Shown here one piece after another: positions 1 through 8,456 of a stretch of 64,000 nt of DNA (its first letter is position 1; each line of letters opens with the position of its first letter). Source of the stretch: Streptomyces sp. H27-H1 (GTDB taxonomy: Bacteria > Actinomycetota > Actinomycetes > Streptomycetales > Streptomycetaceae); NCBI RefSeq assembly GCF_026627445.1, contig NZ_JAPNLJ010000019.1, positions 1 through 64,000 on the forward strand, given 5' to 3'. The notes beneath the pieces are model-generated. The model ran no database searches. It saw nothing but the letters and a program-made list of their open reading frames with translations, and had not been told where the DNA came from. The translations under genes were made by a program, and so were the position numbers.

Positions 1-130
1 GGTGGGTACGGGTCGGCGGTTTGCGGAGTGGGCGGGGGCGGTCGGGGCTGGAGGGGCGGGCGGGGATGCGGCCGGGTGTGGCCGGATCGGGGTGGTGATC
101 GACACAGGGGGCGGGCGGAGAATCGTGGGT

Positions 131-1474
131 ATGCTCGCCGCCATGCCCACGCCCCCCTCCGCCACAGCGCGGGACGAACCCGTCATACGGGATCGCGGCG
201 ACGCCTGCCCCGGCGCGCTGCGCCTGCATGCCGCCGACGACGGGTACCTGGCGCGGGTCCGGATTCCGGGGGGTCTGCTGACCGCCGGGCAGGCCTCGGT
301 ACTGGCGCTGGCCGCCGACCGGTTCGGGGACGGGCACCTTGAGCTCACCTCGCGCGGGAACGTGCAGCTGCGCGGTCTCGCCGACGGTTGCGGCGCGGAG
401 CTGGCGGAGCTGCTGGACGGGGCCGGGCTGCTGCCCGCCCCCGGGCACGAGCGGGTACGGAACATCGTGGCGACTCCGATGTCCGGGATCCTGAGCCCCG
501 ACCGACCCCATGTGACTCCCTGGGTAAGGGAATTGGACCGGCTGCTCTGCGCGAGCACACGGGCGGCGGCCCTGTCCGGACGGTTCCTCTTCGCCGTCGA
601 CGACGGGCGCGGCGACGTATGCGCGCTCGACCCCGACGTCACCGTCCTCGGCAGGCCGCAGGGCCGGGCGCTGATCCGGCTCGGCGCGGCTTGCGACGCC
701 GTCGAGGTGGACGCCCCGGACGCCCCCCGGGCGGCGCTGGTCGCGGCCGAGTACTTCCTCGACTCGGCGGACGCCGCCGGCACCCGCGCCTGGCGGGTGT
801 CCGAACTGCCCGCCGTACACGCCCTGGAATCAGGGGAGTTCACGCTGCGACTGGCCGCCGCCGGCATCGCGGCGACCCCCGTCGCCGAGGTGGCCTGGCC
901 CTACGCGCCGCCGCCGCGGCCGTGGGGCCCCGGCGCCGGCGACCGGACACCCCTGTGCGTACTTCCCCCGCTCGGCCGGCTCACGACGGGCCAGTGGCGG
1001 GTGCTGGTGCGGGTCGCGGATGCCGGCGCGGAAGGTGAAGGCGCCGGTGAGCTGCGGATCACTCCGTGGCGGAGCATCGTGCTGCCCCGCGCGAGCACCC
1101 GGCGGCCGGTCGACGGCTACGCGCAGCTCGAGTCAGCCGGCCTGTCCGTCGCGCCCGACGGCCCCTGGGAGTCCGTCACCGCCTGTACGGGGCGGCCCGG
1201 TTGTGCCAAAGCGCTGTCCGACGTGCGCGCCGATGCGCGGGCGGTCGTGGACACGCCCGTGGAGGCGCCGGCCGGGCCTGCGGGCGCGCCCGTGCACTGG
1301 TCCGGGTGCGAGCGCAGGTGCGGTCACCCACGGGGCACCGCGTGGGTCGACCTCGTAGCCACCCCCGACGGGTACCGGCTCGACGGACGCCCGGTGCCGT
1401 CCAACGAACTTGCGGCGGCCGTGGCCGACGCACGCAGCCAACCCCGATTGTCCGAAGACGCAGTGAAGAAATGA
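131..1474 (+). CDS. cobG: Precorrin-3B synthase CobG
   Basis: CobG converts precorrin-3A to precorrin-3B with O2 in the aerobic cobalamin pathway; it is a cytoplasmic sirohaem/[4Fe-4S]-type enzyme. The 447-residue protein shows a nitrite/sulfite-reductase ferredoxin-like half domain near the N-terminus (LTSRGNVQLRG) and the C-terminal cluster ligands CTGRPGC and CERRC. The frame is open back to the window edge, but the upstream part is Gly/Arg-rich and unlike the family. ATG 131 is preferred because GGAG lies 10 bases before it; ATG 143 is the alternative. The stop overlaps cobH by four bases (ATGA), so the two are co-translated. Any promoter or B12 riboswitch would lie outside or at the very edge of the window. 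Confidence 0.9.
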   Translation: MLAAMPTPPSATARDEPVIRDRGDACPGALRLHAADDGYLARVRIPGGLLTAGQASVLALAADRFGDGHLELTSRGNVQLRGLADGCGAELAELLDGAGLLPAPGHERVRNIVATPMSGILSPDRPHVTPWVRELDRLLCASTRAAALSGRFLFAVDDGRGDVCALDPDVTVLGRPQGRALIRLGAACDAVEVDAPDAPRAALVAAEYFLDSADAAGTRAWRVSELPAVHALESGEFTLRLAAAGIAATPVAEVAWPYAPPPRPWGPGAGDRTPLCVLPPLGRLTTGQWRVLVRVADAGAEGEGAGELRITPWRSIVLPRASTRRPVDGYAQLESAGLSVAPDGPWESVTACTGRPGCAKALSDVRADARAVVDTPVEAPAGPAGAPVHWSGCERRCGHPRGTAWVDLVATPDGYRLDGRPVPSNELAAAVADARSQPRLSEDAVKK

Positions 1475-2118
1475 GCGAGTACACCGTGTTCGAGTACGAG
1501 AAGGACGGCGCCGAGATCTACCGCCAGTCCTTTGCCACGATCCGCGCCGAGGCGGACCTGTCCGGGCTGCCCGCCTCGGTCGCCCAGGTCGCGGTGCGCA
1601 TGATTCACGCCTGCGGCATGACCGACCTGACGCGGGACCTGGGCTACACGCCCGACGTCGTCCTGCGGGCACGCGCCGCCCTGGAGGCGGGAGCGCCGGT
1701 CCTGTGCGACGTGCAGATGGTCGCCAGCGGAGTCACCCGCAAGCGGCTGCCCGCCGACAACGAGGTGATCTGCACCCTCTCCGACCCGGCCGTGCCGGAG
1801 CTCGCCGCGAAGATGGGCACGACGCGCAGCGCCGCCGCCCTCGAAGTCTGGCGGGACCGGGGCCTGTTGGAGGGAGCGGTGATCGCCGTCGGCAACGCGC
1901 CGACCGCGCTCTTCCGGCTGCTGGAGATGATCGAGGAGGGCGCCCCGCGCCCCGCCGCGGTCATCGGGGTCCCCGTCGGGTTCATCGGCGCCGCGGAGTC
2001 CAAGGACGCCCTGGCCGAACACCCCTCCGCGCTCGACCACTTGATCATCAGGGGCCGGCGCGGCGGCAGCGCCATGGCCGCGGCCGCCGTCAACGCCATC
2101 GCGAGCGTGGCCGAATGA
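1471..2118 (+). CDS. cobH: Precorrin-8X methylmutase CobH
   Basis: CobH moves the methyl group from C-11 to C-12 of precorrin-8X to give hydrogenobyrinate. The 215-residue protein has the usual CobH/CbiC length. It contains the RMIHACG segment holding the catalytic histidine, and the C-terminal glycine-rich GVPVGFIGAAESK stretch that is conserved in the family. It starts in an ATGA overlap with cobG and ends in an ATGA overlap with cobIJ, so all three genes form one translationally coupled operon. Confidence 0.93.
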   Translation: MSEYTVFEYEKDGAEIYRQSFATIRAEADLSGLPASVAQVAVRMIHACGMTDLTRDLGYTPDVVLRARAALEAGAPVLCDVQMVASGVTRKRLPADNEVICTLSDPAVPELAAKMGTTRSAAALEVWRDRGLLEGAVIAVGNAPTALFRLLEMIEEGAPRPAAVIGVPVGFIGAAESKDALAEHPSALDHLIIRGRRGGSAMAAAAVNAIASVAE

Positions 2119-3626
2119 GCACCGGGAACGCGGGAACCACCGGAAAGCTGTACGGGGTCGGGCTCGGGCCCGGCGACCCGTCGCTGATGACGCTGCGCGC
2201 CGTAGAGGTGATCGCCGAGGCCCACGTGGTCGCCTACCACTCCGCCCGGCACGGCCGCTCCATCGCCCGCTCCATCGCCGCGAAGCACCTGCGCGCCGAC
2301 CACGTCGAGGAACCGCTGGTCTACCCGGTCACCACCGAGACCACCGACCACCCCGGCGGCTACCAGGGTGCGATGGAGGAGTTCTACGAAGCCTCCGCCG
2401 CCCGGCTCGCCGTCCACCTGGACGCGGGCCTGACCGTCGCCGTGCTCGCGGAGGGCGACCCGCTCTTCTACGGCTCGTACATGCACATGCACAAACGGCT
2501 CGCCGACCGGTACGAGGCCGAGGTGATCCCCGGGGTGACCTCGGTGAGCGCCGCCGCCGCGCGGCTCGGCACCCCCCTCGTGGAGGGCGAGGAGGTGCTG
2601 ACGATCCTGCCCGGCACCCTCCCCGAGGAGGAGCTCACCGCCCGCCTCGCCGCCACCGACTCGGCGGTCGTGATGAAACTCGGCCGCACCTTCCCCGCCG
2701 TACGGCGGGCCATGGAGAACAGCGGCCGGCTCGCCGAGGCGCGGTACGTGGAGCGCGCGACGATGGCGGGGGAGCGGACCGGCGTCCTCGCGGACACCGA
2801 CCCCGACTCCGTCCCCTACTTCGCCGTCGCCGTGGTGCCCAGCCGGATCGGGAACCCCGGCAGCGTGCCGTCCGGACCGGGCCAGGTCGCCGTCGTGGGC
2901 ACCGGCCCGGCCGGCCCCCTGTGGCTGACCCCCGAGACGCGCCGCGTGCTGGCCGACGCCGAGGTGCTGGTCGGGTACACGACCTACCTGGACCGGGTTC
3001 CGGTCAAGCCGGGCCAGTCACGGCACGGCTCGGACAACAAGGTCGAGTCCGAGCGCGCCGAGTTCGCGCTCGACCTCGCCCGGCGCGGCAAGCGGGTCGC
3101 CGTGGTCTCCGGCGGCGACCCCGGGGTCTTCGCCATGGCCACCGCCGTCCTGGAGGTGGCCGCGCAGGACCTCTACCGCGACGTCCCGGTACGGGTACTG
3201 CCCGGCGTGACGGCCGCCAACGCGGCGGCGGCCGCGGCCGGCGCCCCGCTCGGCCACGACTACGCGACCATCTCCCTCTCGGACCGCCTCAAGCCCTGGG
3301 ACGTCATCGCCGAGCGACTGACCGCCGCCGCCCGCGCCGACCTGGTCCTCGCCCTGTACAACCCGGGCTCGCGCAGCCGGACCTGGCAGGTGGAGAAGGC
3401 CCGGGACCTGCTGCTGGAGCTGCGCGCGCCGCAGACTCCGGTCGTGATCGCGCGCGACGTGGGCGGGCCCGAGCAGTCGGTCCGCATCGTCACGCTGGCC
3501 ACGCTGGAGCCGTCCGAGGTGGACATGCGGACCCTGCTGCTGATCGGTTCCTCGCAGACACAGGTCACCGAGCGCGGCGACGGCACCAGGGTGACCTGGA
3601 CCCCTCGCCGCTACCCGGAGGCCTGA
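2115..3626 (+). CDS. cobIJ: Fused precorrin-2 C20- and precorrin-3B C17-methyltransferase CobIJ
   Basis: This is a 503-residue fusion of two SAM-dependent tetrapyrrole methylases. The N-terminal half (about residues 8-245, starting GVGLGPGDPSLMTLRA) is CobI, which methylates C-20 of precorrin-2. The C-terminal half (about 255-500, starting VVGTGPAGPLWLTPE) is CobJ, which methylates C-17 and contracts the ring. Both halves carry the methylase glycine motifs (EGDPLFYGSY; SGGDPGVFAMA). The fusion is common in actinomycetes. The gene begins in the cobH stop codon and is followed by a strong hairpin (3632-3659). Confidence 0.93.
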   Translation: MSTGNAGTTGKLYGVGLGPGDPSLMTLRAVEVIAEAHVVAYHSARHGRSIARSIAAKHLRADHVEEPLVYPVTTETTDHPGGYQGAMEEFYEASAARLAVHLDAGLTVAVLAEGDPLFYGSYMHMHKRLADRYEAEVIPGVTSVSAAAARLGTPLVEGEEVLTILPGTLPEEELTARLAATDSAVVMKLGRTFPAVRRAMENSGRLAEARYVERATMAGERTGVLADTDPDSVPYFAVAVVPSRIGNPGSVPSGPGQVAVVGTGPAGPLWLTPETRRVLADAEVLVGYTTYLDRVPVKPGQSRHGSDNKVESERAEFALDLARRGKRVAVVSGGDPGVFAMATAVLEVAAQDLYRDVPVRVLPGVTAANAAAAAAGAPLGHDYATISLSDRLKPWDVIAERLTAAARADLVLALYNPGSRSRTWQVEKARDLLLELRAPQTPVVIARDVGGPEQSVRIVTLATLEPSEVDMRTLLLIGSSQTQVTERGDGTRVTWTPRRYPEA

Positions 3627-3631
3627 CCGGA

Positions 3632-3659
3632 CGGGGCGGGGCGGCGACGCCCCGCCCCG
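3632..3659. terminator. Hairpin between convergent cobIJ and DUF1963-like gene
   Basis: A perfect 12-bp GC stem (3632-3643 with 3648-3659) with a four-base loop sits six bases after the cobIJ stop. It also follows the end of the convergent minus-strand gene, so it probably ends transcription from both sides. There is no U tract, as is usual for Streptomyces. Confidence 0.7.
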
Positions 3660-3678
3660 GCCGCTCGTGCATCCGCGG

Positions 3679-4323
3679 TCAGCACTGCCAGAGGAACGCC
3701 GCCCGGCCACAGGGTTCGCAGGCATGCGCGTAGGCGCTGCCGGAGCCGAAGTTGGGGGCGGTGAGGTGGTCAGGACCCTCCTCCAGCTGGGTGACGAATC
3801 CCATCGGGGAGCCGCAGCCGGGGCAATCGGGCGTCTCGTCGTGCTGGAGCCAGTCGGGTGCGCCGCCGAGCTGGCCGAGCACCTCTTGCGTCGAACGCCC
3901 GCTCTGAGCGGACCAGGCCTGGGAGGCGGACCAGTAGTCCGGATCCGCCGTCGCCACGATCTCGACGGTACGGACCGCCCCGAGCTGCCGGGGGTCCTCT
4001 TCGTCGTCCCCGTCCACTGTGGAGGGGAGCGCGGGCAGCGGTACCGGCACCAGCCCGGTCGCAGGGAAGAGGTACGCCCGGTTGCCGCCGGCCTGGGCGC
4101 TCCACTCCTCGCACATGCCCGGGTCGTTCGCGCACATGAAGACGGAGAGGACTCCGCGCTCGCCGTCGAGGACCATCTGAACTATGAACCGGAGGGGCCC
4201 GGCGCAGGCCGTACAGGTGGGCCACCGGGTTCCGGCGGGCGCCAGCGGGAGGCCGCCGATGCGGGTGACCAGGGCGTCGGGCGCGGCGGAGCCGCTGTGG
4301 ATCATCAGGGTGGTGGCGCTCAT
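3679..4323 (-). CDS. DUF1963/YwqG-like hypothetical protein
   Basis: A 214-residue soluble protein of unknown function. The N-terminal pattern (GGLPLAPAGTRWP, then a CTAC pair and LRFIVQMVLD) matches the DUF1963/YwqG group. Two more cysteine pairs (CPGCG near residue 165 and CEPC near the C-terminus) suggest a bound metal. It lies inside the cobalamin cluster, minus strand, upstream of nothing else on its strand and downstream of cobK by 45 bases, so it may be read from the cobL-cobM-cobK transcript. Nothing in the sequence ties it to corrin chemistry. Confidence 0.6.
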   Translation of the reverse strand: MSATTLMIHSGSAAPDALVTRIGGLPLAPAGTRWPTCTACAGPLRFIVQMVLDGERGVLSVFMCANDPGMCEEWSAQAGGNRAYLFPATGLVPVPLPALPSTVDGDDEEDPRQLGAVRTVEIVATADPDYWSASQAWSAQSGRSTQEVLGQLGGAPDWLQHDETPDCPGCGSPMGFVTQLEEGPDHLTAPNFGSGSAYAHACEPCGRAAFLWQC

Positions 4324-4367
4324 GCCGAGAACGCTAGACGACCCCTGCGACAGTGCCGGGAGTGCTC

Positions 4368-5144
4368 CTACGGCAGGGGCCCTGCCAGCCGATCCAGCGC
4401 CGCCGCCACGGACTCCGCCACCGTGACTCCTTCCGGCACCGCCGGTCGTCGCACGACCAGTACCGGGATGCCGGCCTCGCGGGCCGCGGTGAGCTTGGGC
4501 GCGGTGGCCGAGCCGCCGCTGTCCTTGGTGACCAGGACGTCGATGCGGTGGCGGGCGAGCAGCTCGCGTTCGTCGTCGAGGGTGAACGGGCCGCGGGCGA
4601 GGAGGATTTCGAGGCGCGGGGGCGTGGCCCCCTCGGGCGGGTCCACCGAACGCACCAGGAACCAGGGCTCGGTGAGGTGCGCGAAGGTGTGCAGGCCCAT
4701 GCGGCCGGTGGTCAGGAAGACGCGGGAGCCGAGGGCGGGGAGCAACGTGGCCGCCTCGGCCAAGGAGTCCGCGAAGTGCCAGTCGTCCTCGGGGCCCGGG
4801 CGCCAGCCGGGCCGGCGCAGGGAGAGCAGCGGGACGCCCGAAAGGGCCGCCGCTTCGGCCGCGTTGAAGCTCATCCGCTCCGCGAAGGGGTGCGTGGCGT
4901 CGACCAGGTGGGTGACGTGGTGGGCGGCGATCCAGGCCGCCAGTCCGGTAGGGCCGCCGAAGCCGCCGATGCGGGTCTCGCCGGGAGGGAGTACCGGGGC
5001 GGCGACCCGGCCGGCCAGCGAGGTGGTCACCCGGTACGGGGCGCCTTTCCCGGCGGCGAGGGCCTCCGCCAGGCGGCGGGCCTCCGTGGTGCCGCCGAGG
5101 ATCAGGACGTGCGGACGGCGGCGGCCGACCGGATCAGCACTCAT
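4368..5144 (-). CDS. cobK: Precorrin-6A reductase CobK
   Basis: CobK is the NADPH-dependent reductase converting precorrin-6A to precorrin-6B. The N-terminal nucleotide-binding segment VLILGGTTEARRLAEALA is characteristic, as are the central HPFAERMS and the C-terminal VTKDSGG segment. ATG 5144 gives 258 residues and overlaps the end of cobM by 11 bases; a GTG at 5153 would add three residues. It is the last cob gene of the minus-strand cobL-cobM-cobK run. Confidence 0.9.
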   Translation of the reverse strand: MSADPVGRRRPHVLILGGTTEARRLAEALAAGKGAPYRVTTSLAGRVAAPVLPPGETRIGGFGGPTGLAAWIAAHHVTHLVDATHPFAERMSFNAAEAAALSGVPLLSLRRPGWRPGPEDDWHFADSLAEAATLLPALGSRVFLTTGRMGLHTFAHLTEPWFLVRSVDPPEGATPPRLEILLARGPFTLDDERELLARHRIDVLVTKDSGGSATAPKLTAAREAGIPVLVVRRPAVPEGVTVAESVAAALDRLAGPLP

Positions 5145-5883
5145 GCCGGTCACGCTCGGCGGAGTACAGGTGGCTGTCGCGGAACTGCTCGGCGCCCAGG
5201 GTGCGGCCCACCAGGATGACCGCGGTGCGGACGAGTCCGGCCCCCTTCACCTGGGCGGCGATGTCGGCCAGCGTCCCGCGCAGGATCAGCTCGTCGGGGC
5301 GGCTGGCCATCGCGACCACCGCCACCGGGCACTCGGCCCCGTAGTGCGGCAGCAGTTCGTCCACGACCCGGTCGACGTAGCGGGTGGCCAGGTGCAGCAC
5401 CAGCAGCGCCCCGCTGCGGCCCAGCGTGGCGAGGTCCTCGCCGGGCGGCATCGGCGTGGCCTGCTGGGCGATCCGGGTCAGGATCACGGTCTGGCCGACG
5501 GTGGGGACGGTCAGCTCCCGCTTCAGCGCGGCGGCCGCCGCGGCGAAGGCGGGGACGCCGGGTACCACCTCGTACGGGATGCCGGCCGCGTCGAGCCGCC
5601 GCATCTGCTCCGCCACCGCGCTGAAGATGGAGGGGTCGCCGGAGTGGAGCCGCGCCACGTCCTGGCCGGCCGCGTGCGCGCGTACGCACTCGGCGATGAT
5701 CTCGTCCAGGTTCAGCTGGGCGGTGTCGACCAGGCGGGCGTCCGGCGGGCATTCGGCGAGCAGCTCGCGGGGGACCAGGCTGCCCGCGTACAGGCAGACG
5801 GGGGCCGCGGCAAGGGTCCGGGCGCCGCGCACCGTGATCAGGTCGGCGGCGCCGGGGCCCGCACCGATGAAGTACACGGTCAT
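5134..5883 (-). CDS. cobM: Precorrin-4 C11-methyltransferase CobM
   Basis: CobM adds the C-11 methyl group to precorrin-4 using SAM. The 249-residue protein has the tetrapyrrole methylase hallmarks TVYFIGAGPGAADLITVRG at the N-terminus, then LHSGDPSIFSA and VPGVPAFAAAAAAL. The start at 5883 lies in an ATGA overlap with the cobL stop; upstream in-frame codons are cobL shadow. It is translationally coupled to cobL and overlaps cobK. Confidence 0.93.
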   Translation of the reverse strand: MTVYFIGAGPGAADLITVRGARTLAAAPVCLYAGSLVPRELLAECPPDARLVDTAQLNLDEIIAECVRAHAAGQDVARLHSGDPSIFSAVAEQMRRLDAAGIPYEVVPGVPAFAAAAAALKRELTVPTVGQTVILTRIAQQATPMPPGEDLATLGRSGALLVLHLATRYVDRVVDELLPHYGAECPVAVVAMASRPDELILRGTLADIAAQVKGAGLVRTAVILVGRTLGAEQFRDSHLYSAERDRHEC

Positions 5884-7175
5884 ATCGTCTGATCCACCAT
5901 TTCGGGCTCTTCGGGCTGTTCGGCTTCTGCGGGATGGGGCTTGGTGACCGACCACTGGGTGACGGGCATCGCCTGGCGCCAGCCCGTGAAACCGCCGACC
6001 GGCACGGCGTGCGCGACGGCCAGTTTCACCAGTTCGCCGCCGTGGCGCCGGTAGCGGTCGGTGAGGACCGCCTCCGACTCCAGCGTGACGGTGTTGACCA
6101 CGAGCCGGCCGCCCGGGGCCAGCGCCTCCCAGGCCGCGTCGAGCAGGCCCGGCGCGGTCAGGCCGCCGCCGATGAACACCGCATCGGGTGCGGGCAGCCC
6201 GGTGAGCGCCTCCGGAGCGGCGCCGGTGACCACGCGCAGGCCGGGCACGCCGAGCGCGGCGGCGTTACGGGTGATCCGCGCGGCCCGCTCCGTCACCCGC
6301 TCGACGGTCACGGCCCGGCAGGACGGGTGCGTACGCATCCACTCGATGCCGATGGAGCCGGAGCCGCCGCCGATGTCCCACAGCAGTTCGCCGGGGGCGG
6401 GAGCGAGCGCGCACAGGGTGGCGGCGCGGACGTGGCGCTTGGTGAGCTGGCCGTCGTGCTCGTAGGCGGCGTCGGGCAGGCCGGGGGTCGCACCGAGCCG
6501 GGGCACGGAGCCACGGGAGTCGCGCCGGCAGTCGACGGCGACCACGTTGAGGGGGTCGCCGGGCGGGTGCTCCCAGCTCTGGGCGAGGCCCTCGTACGCG
6601 TCCTCGTGCTCGGAGCCGAGCTGTTCCAGGACCCGCATCCGGCTGGGGCCGAAGCCCCGCTCTCGAAGCAGAGCAGCGATCTCGTTCGGTGCCGCTGCTC
6701 CGGAACTCAGCACCAGCACCCGCCGGCCCTCGTACAGCGCGGCCCCGAGCCGGGCCACCGGACGGCCGACCACGGTGACCACCTCGGTGTCCTCCACGGG
6801 CCAGCCGAGGCGGGCGCAGGCGTACGACACGGAGGAAGGATGCGGCAGTACGTGCAGGGCGCCGGGCCCGAGCTCCTCGGACAGCGCGCGGCCGATCCCG
6901 TAGAACATCGGGTCGCCGCTGGCCAGCACCGCGATCCGGCGGCCCGCGTGCTCCGCCATCAGCTTCGGCACGGCCGGGCGCAACGGGCTCGGCCACGCCA
7001 CACGGACGCCGCCGCATGCCTCGCGGGGGAGCAGGTCCAGCTGCCGGGGCCCGCCGATCAGCACCTCCGCCCCGGCCAGCGCGGCCCGGGCGGGTGCGGT
7101 CAGCCCGCCCCAGCCGTCGGCGCCGAGGCCGACGACCGACACGGGTACGGGGCGCGGTGGTGGTGCGGAGCTCAC
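5880..7175 (-). CDS. cobL: Precorrin-6Y C5,15-methyltransferase (decarboxylating) CobL
   Basis: CobL methylates C-5 and C-15 of precorrin-6B and removes the acetate side chain at C-12. This 431-residue protein has both expected parts. The N-terminal tetrapyrrole methylase (VVGLGADGWGGLTAPAR, LASGDPMFYGIG; about 1-225) is CbiE-like. The C-terminal Rossmann methyltransferase (LLWDIGGGSGSIGIEWMR; about 235-410) is CbiT-like. It starts with GTG at 7175 and is the first gene of the minus-strand run. No B12-box was found in the 255 bases upstream. Confidence 0.92.
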   Translation of the reverse strand: MSSAPPPRPVPVSVVGLGADGWGGLTAPARAALAGAEVLIGGPRQLDLLPREACGGVRVAWPSPLRPAVPKLMAEHAGRRIAVLASGDPMFYGIGRALSEELGPGALHVLPHPSSVSYACARLGWPVEDTEVVTVVGRPVARLGAALYEGRRVLVLSSGAAAPNEIAALLRERGFGPSRMRVLEQLGSEHEDAYEGLAQSWEHPPGDPLNVVAVDCRRDSRGSVPRLGATPGLPDAAYEHDGQLTKRHVRAATLCALAPAPGELLWDIGGGSGSIGIEWMRTHPSCRAVTVERVTERAARITRNAAALGVPGLRVVTGAAPEALTGLPAPDAVFIGGGLTAPGLLDAAWEALAPGGRLVVNTVTLESEAVLTDRYRRHGGELVKLAVAHAVPVGGFTGWRQAMPVTQWSVTKPHPAEAEQPEEPEMVDQTI

Positions 7176-7269
7176 TGCGTGGACCTCGGGGTACGGAAGC
7201 GGGGTGGACCCGCAGCCTACTGGGCCCCCCGGGGGCCCCGGGGGGCAGGGCCCGGGGAACGGTGGAACC

Positions 7270-7300
7270 GGGGGTCCCCCCGGACGGAGTCTGGGGGAGG
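7270..7300. repeat. Short palindromic C/G-run element
   Basis: In the cobL/SDR divergent gap, a run of G and C forms a small hairpin with CCCCC and GGGGG arms around GGACGGAGTC. Elements of this look recur between genes in Streptomyces genomes. I recognise it by pattern only, and no second copy is present in this window. Confidence 0.3.
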
Positions 7301-7430
7301 GCAGGGGACCTCGGTCCCGCGCAGCGGCACACCCGTAGCCGCGGCCAGGCGGGCTGGGGCGGGCTACGCGGGAGTAGGGTGCGACGGCCGGAGGGCCGTA
7401 GGGGCAGGCCGGGAGGCGGGAGGAGCTGGC

Positions 7431-8387
7431 ATGGCGGGTTGGAAGGCCACTGGGATACCGGACCAGAGCGGCCGCACGGCCGTCGTCACAGGGGGCAACA
7501 GCGGAATCGGTTACGCCGCCGCCCGCGAACTCGCACGCCGCGGCGCCTCAGTGGTACTGGCCTGCCGCAGCGCGGCCCGAGGCCGGGCCGCCGAGGTTCA
7601 ACTCCGCGCCGAAGTACCCGACGCGGATGTGGAGTTCATGCCGCTGGACCTCGCGGACCTGACCACCGTGAGTGAGTTCGCGCAGGCCTATGGGCGGCGC
7701 CACGCCACCCTGGAACTCCTCGTCAACAACGCCGGCGTGATGGCCCTGCCGTACGGGCGGACCGCCGACGGGTTCGAGACCCAGTTCGGGGTCAACCACC
7801 TCGGCCACTTCGCCCTCACCGGACTGCTCCTGCCGCGGCTGCTCGCCGCCCCGCCCGGGGCCCGGATCGTGAACCTCTCCAGCAGTTTCCACGCTCTCGG
7901 GGATGTGGACCACGAGGACCTGAACGGCGAGCGCAGCTACCGCCGATGGATCGCCTACGGCCGCTCCAAGTCCGCGAACCTGCTCTTCACCCATGAGCTC
8001 GCCCGCCGCCTGGCGGCCGCCGGCTCCGGGATCGTCCCGGCCGCCGCCCACCCCGGCTACGCCTCGACCAATCTGCACGTCGGGGCGACCCCGCAGTCGG
8101 GCACCACGCTCACTTCGCGGATCGCCGTCGCCGCCACCACCTTCGGGAACGCGGTCGGCAACACCCTCATCGCCCAGTCCGCCGCCGCCGGCGCGCTGCC
8201 CACCCTGTACGCGGCCACCGCACCCGGAGTCCTGCCTGACGAGTTCATCGGCCCCCGGCTCGGCTGGCGCGGGGCGCCCGCCCGTTCCCGGCGGGCGAAA
8301 TGGACCCTGGACGACAAGTCCGGCGAACGGCTCTGGGCGGCCTCCGAAAAGCTCACCGGAGTCTCGTACACGTCTCTATCGCGCTGA
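7431..8387 (+). CDS. Short-chain dehydrogenase/reductase
   Basis: A 318-residue NAD(P)-dependent oxidoreductase of the SDR superfamily, closest in look to the retinol dehydrogenase/WW-domain-oxidoreductase-like group. Visible are the cofactor motif TGGNSGIG (near residue 20), NNAG (near 96), the catalytic Ser in NLSSS, and YGRSK for Tyr and Lys. The C-terminal tail is longer than in minimal SDRs. ATG 7431 follows AGGAG at five bases; the open frame upstream is cobL antisense. The substrate cannot be read from the sequence, and it has no operon partners. Confidence 0.85.
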   Translation: MAGWKATGIPDQSGRTAVVTGGNSGIGYAAARELARRGASVVLACRSAARGRAAEVQLRAEVPDADVEFMPLDLADLTTVSEFAQAYGRRHATLELLVNNAGVMALPYGRTADGFETQFGVNHLGHFALTGLLLPRLLAAPPGARIVNLSSSFHALGDVDHEDLNGERSYRRWIAYGRSKSANLLFTHELARRLAAAGSGIVPAAAHPGYASTNLHVGATPQSGTTLTSRIAVAATTFGNAVGNTLIAQSAAAGALPTLYAATAPGVLPDEFIGPRLGWRGAPARSRRAKWTLDDKSGERLWAASEKLTGVSYTSLSR

Positions 8388-8456
8388 ATCCCCGCGGGCT
8401 AACTTGCTACTCGCCAGTCACTTCAGGCTGTCGGGCCGCATCCCCCTGGGAGAGCC

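Noticed and set aside
7176..7430. Cobalamin riboswitch upstream of cobL
   Set aside because: I looked for the B12-box pattern and its supporting stems on the minus strand and found only C/G runs and a short hairpin.
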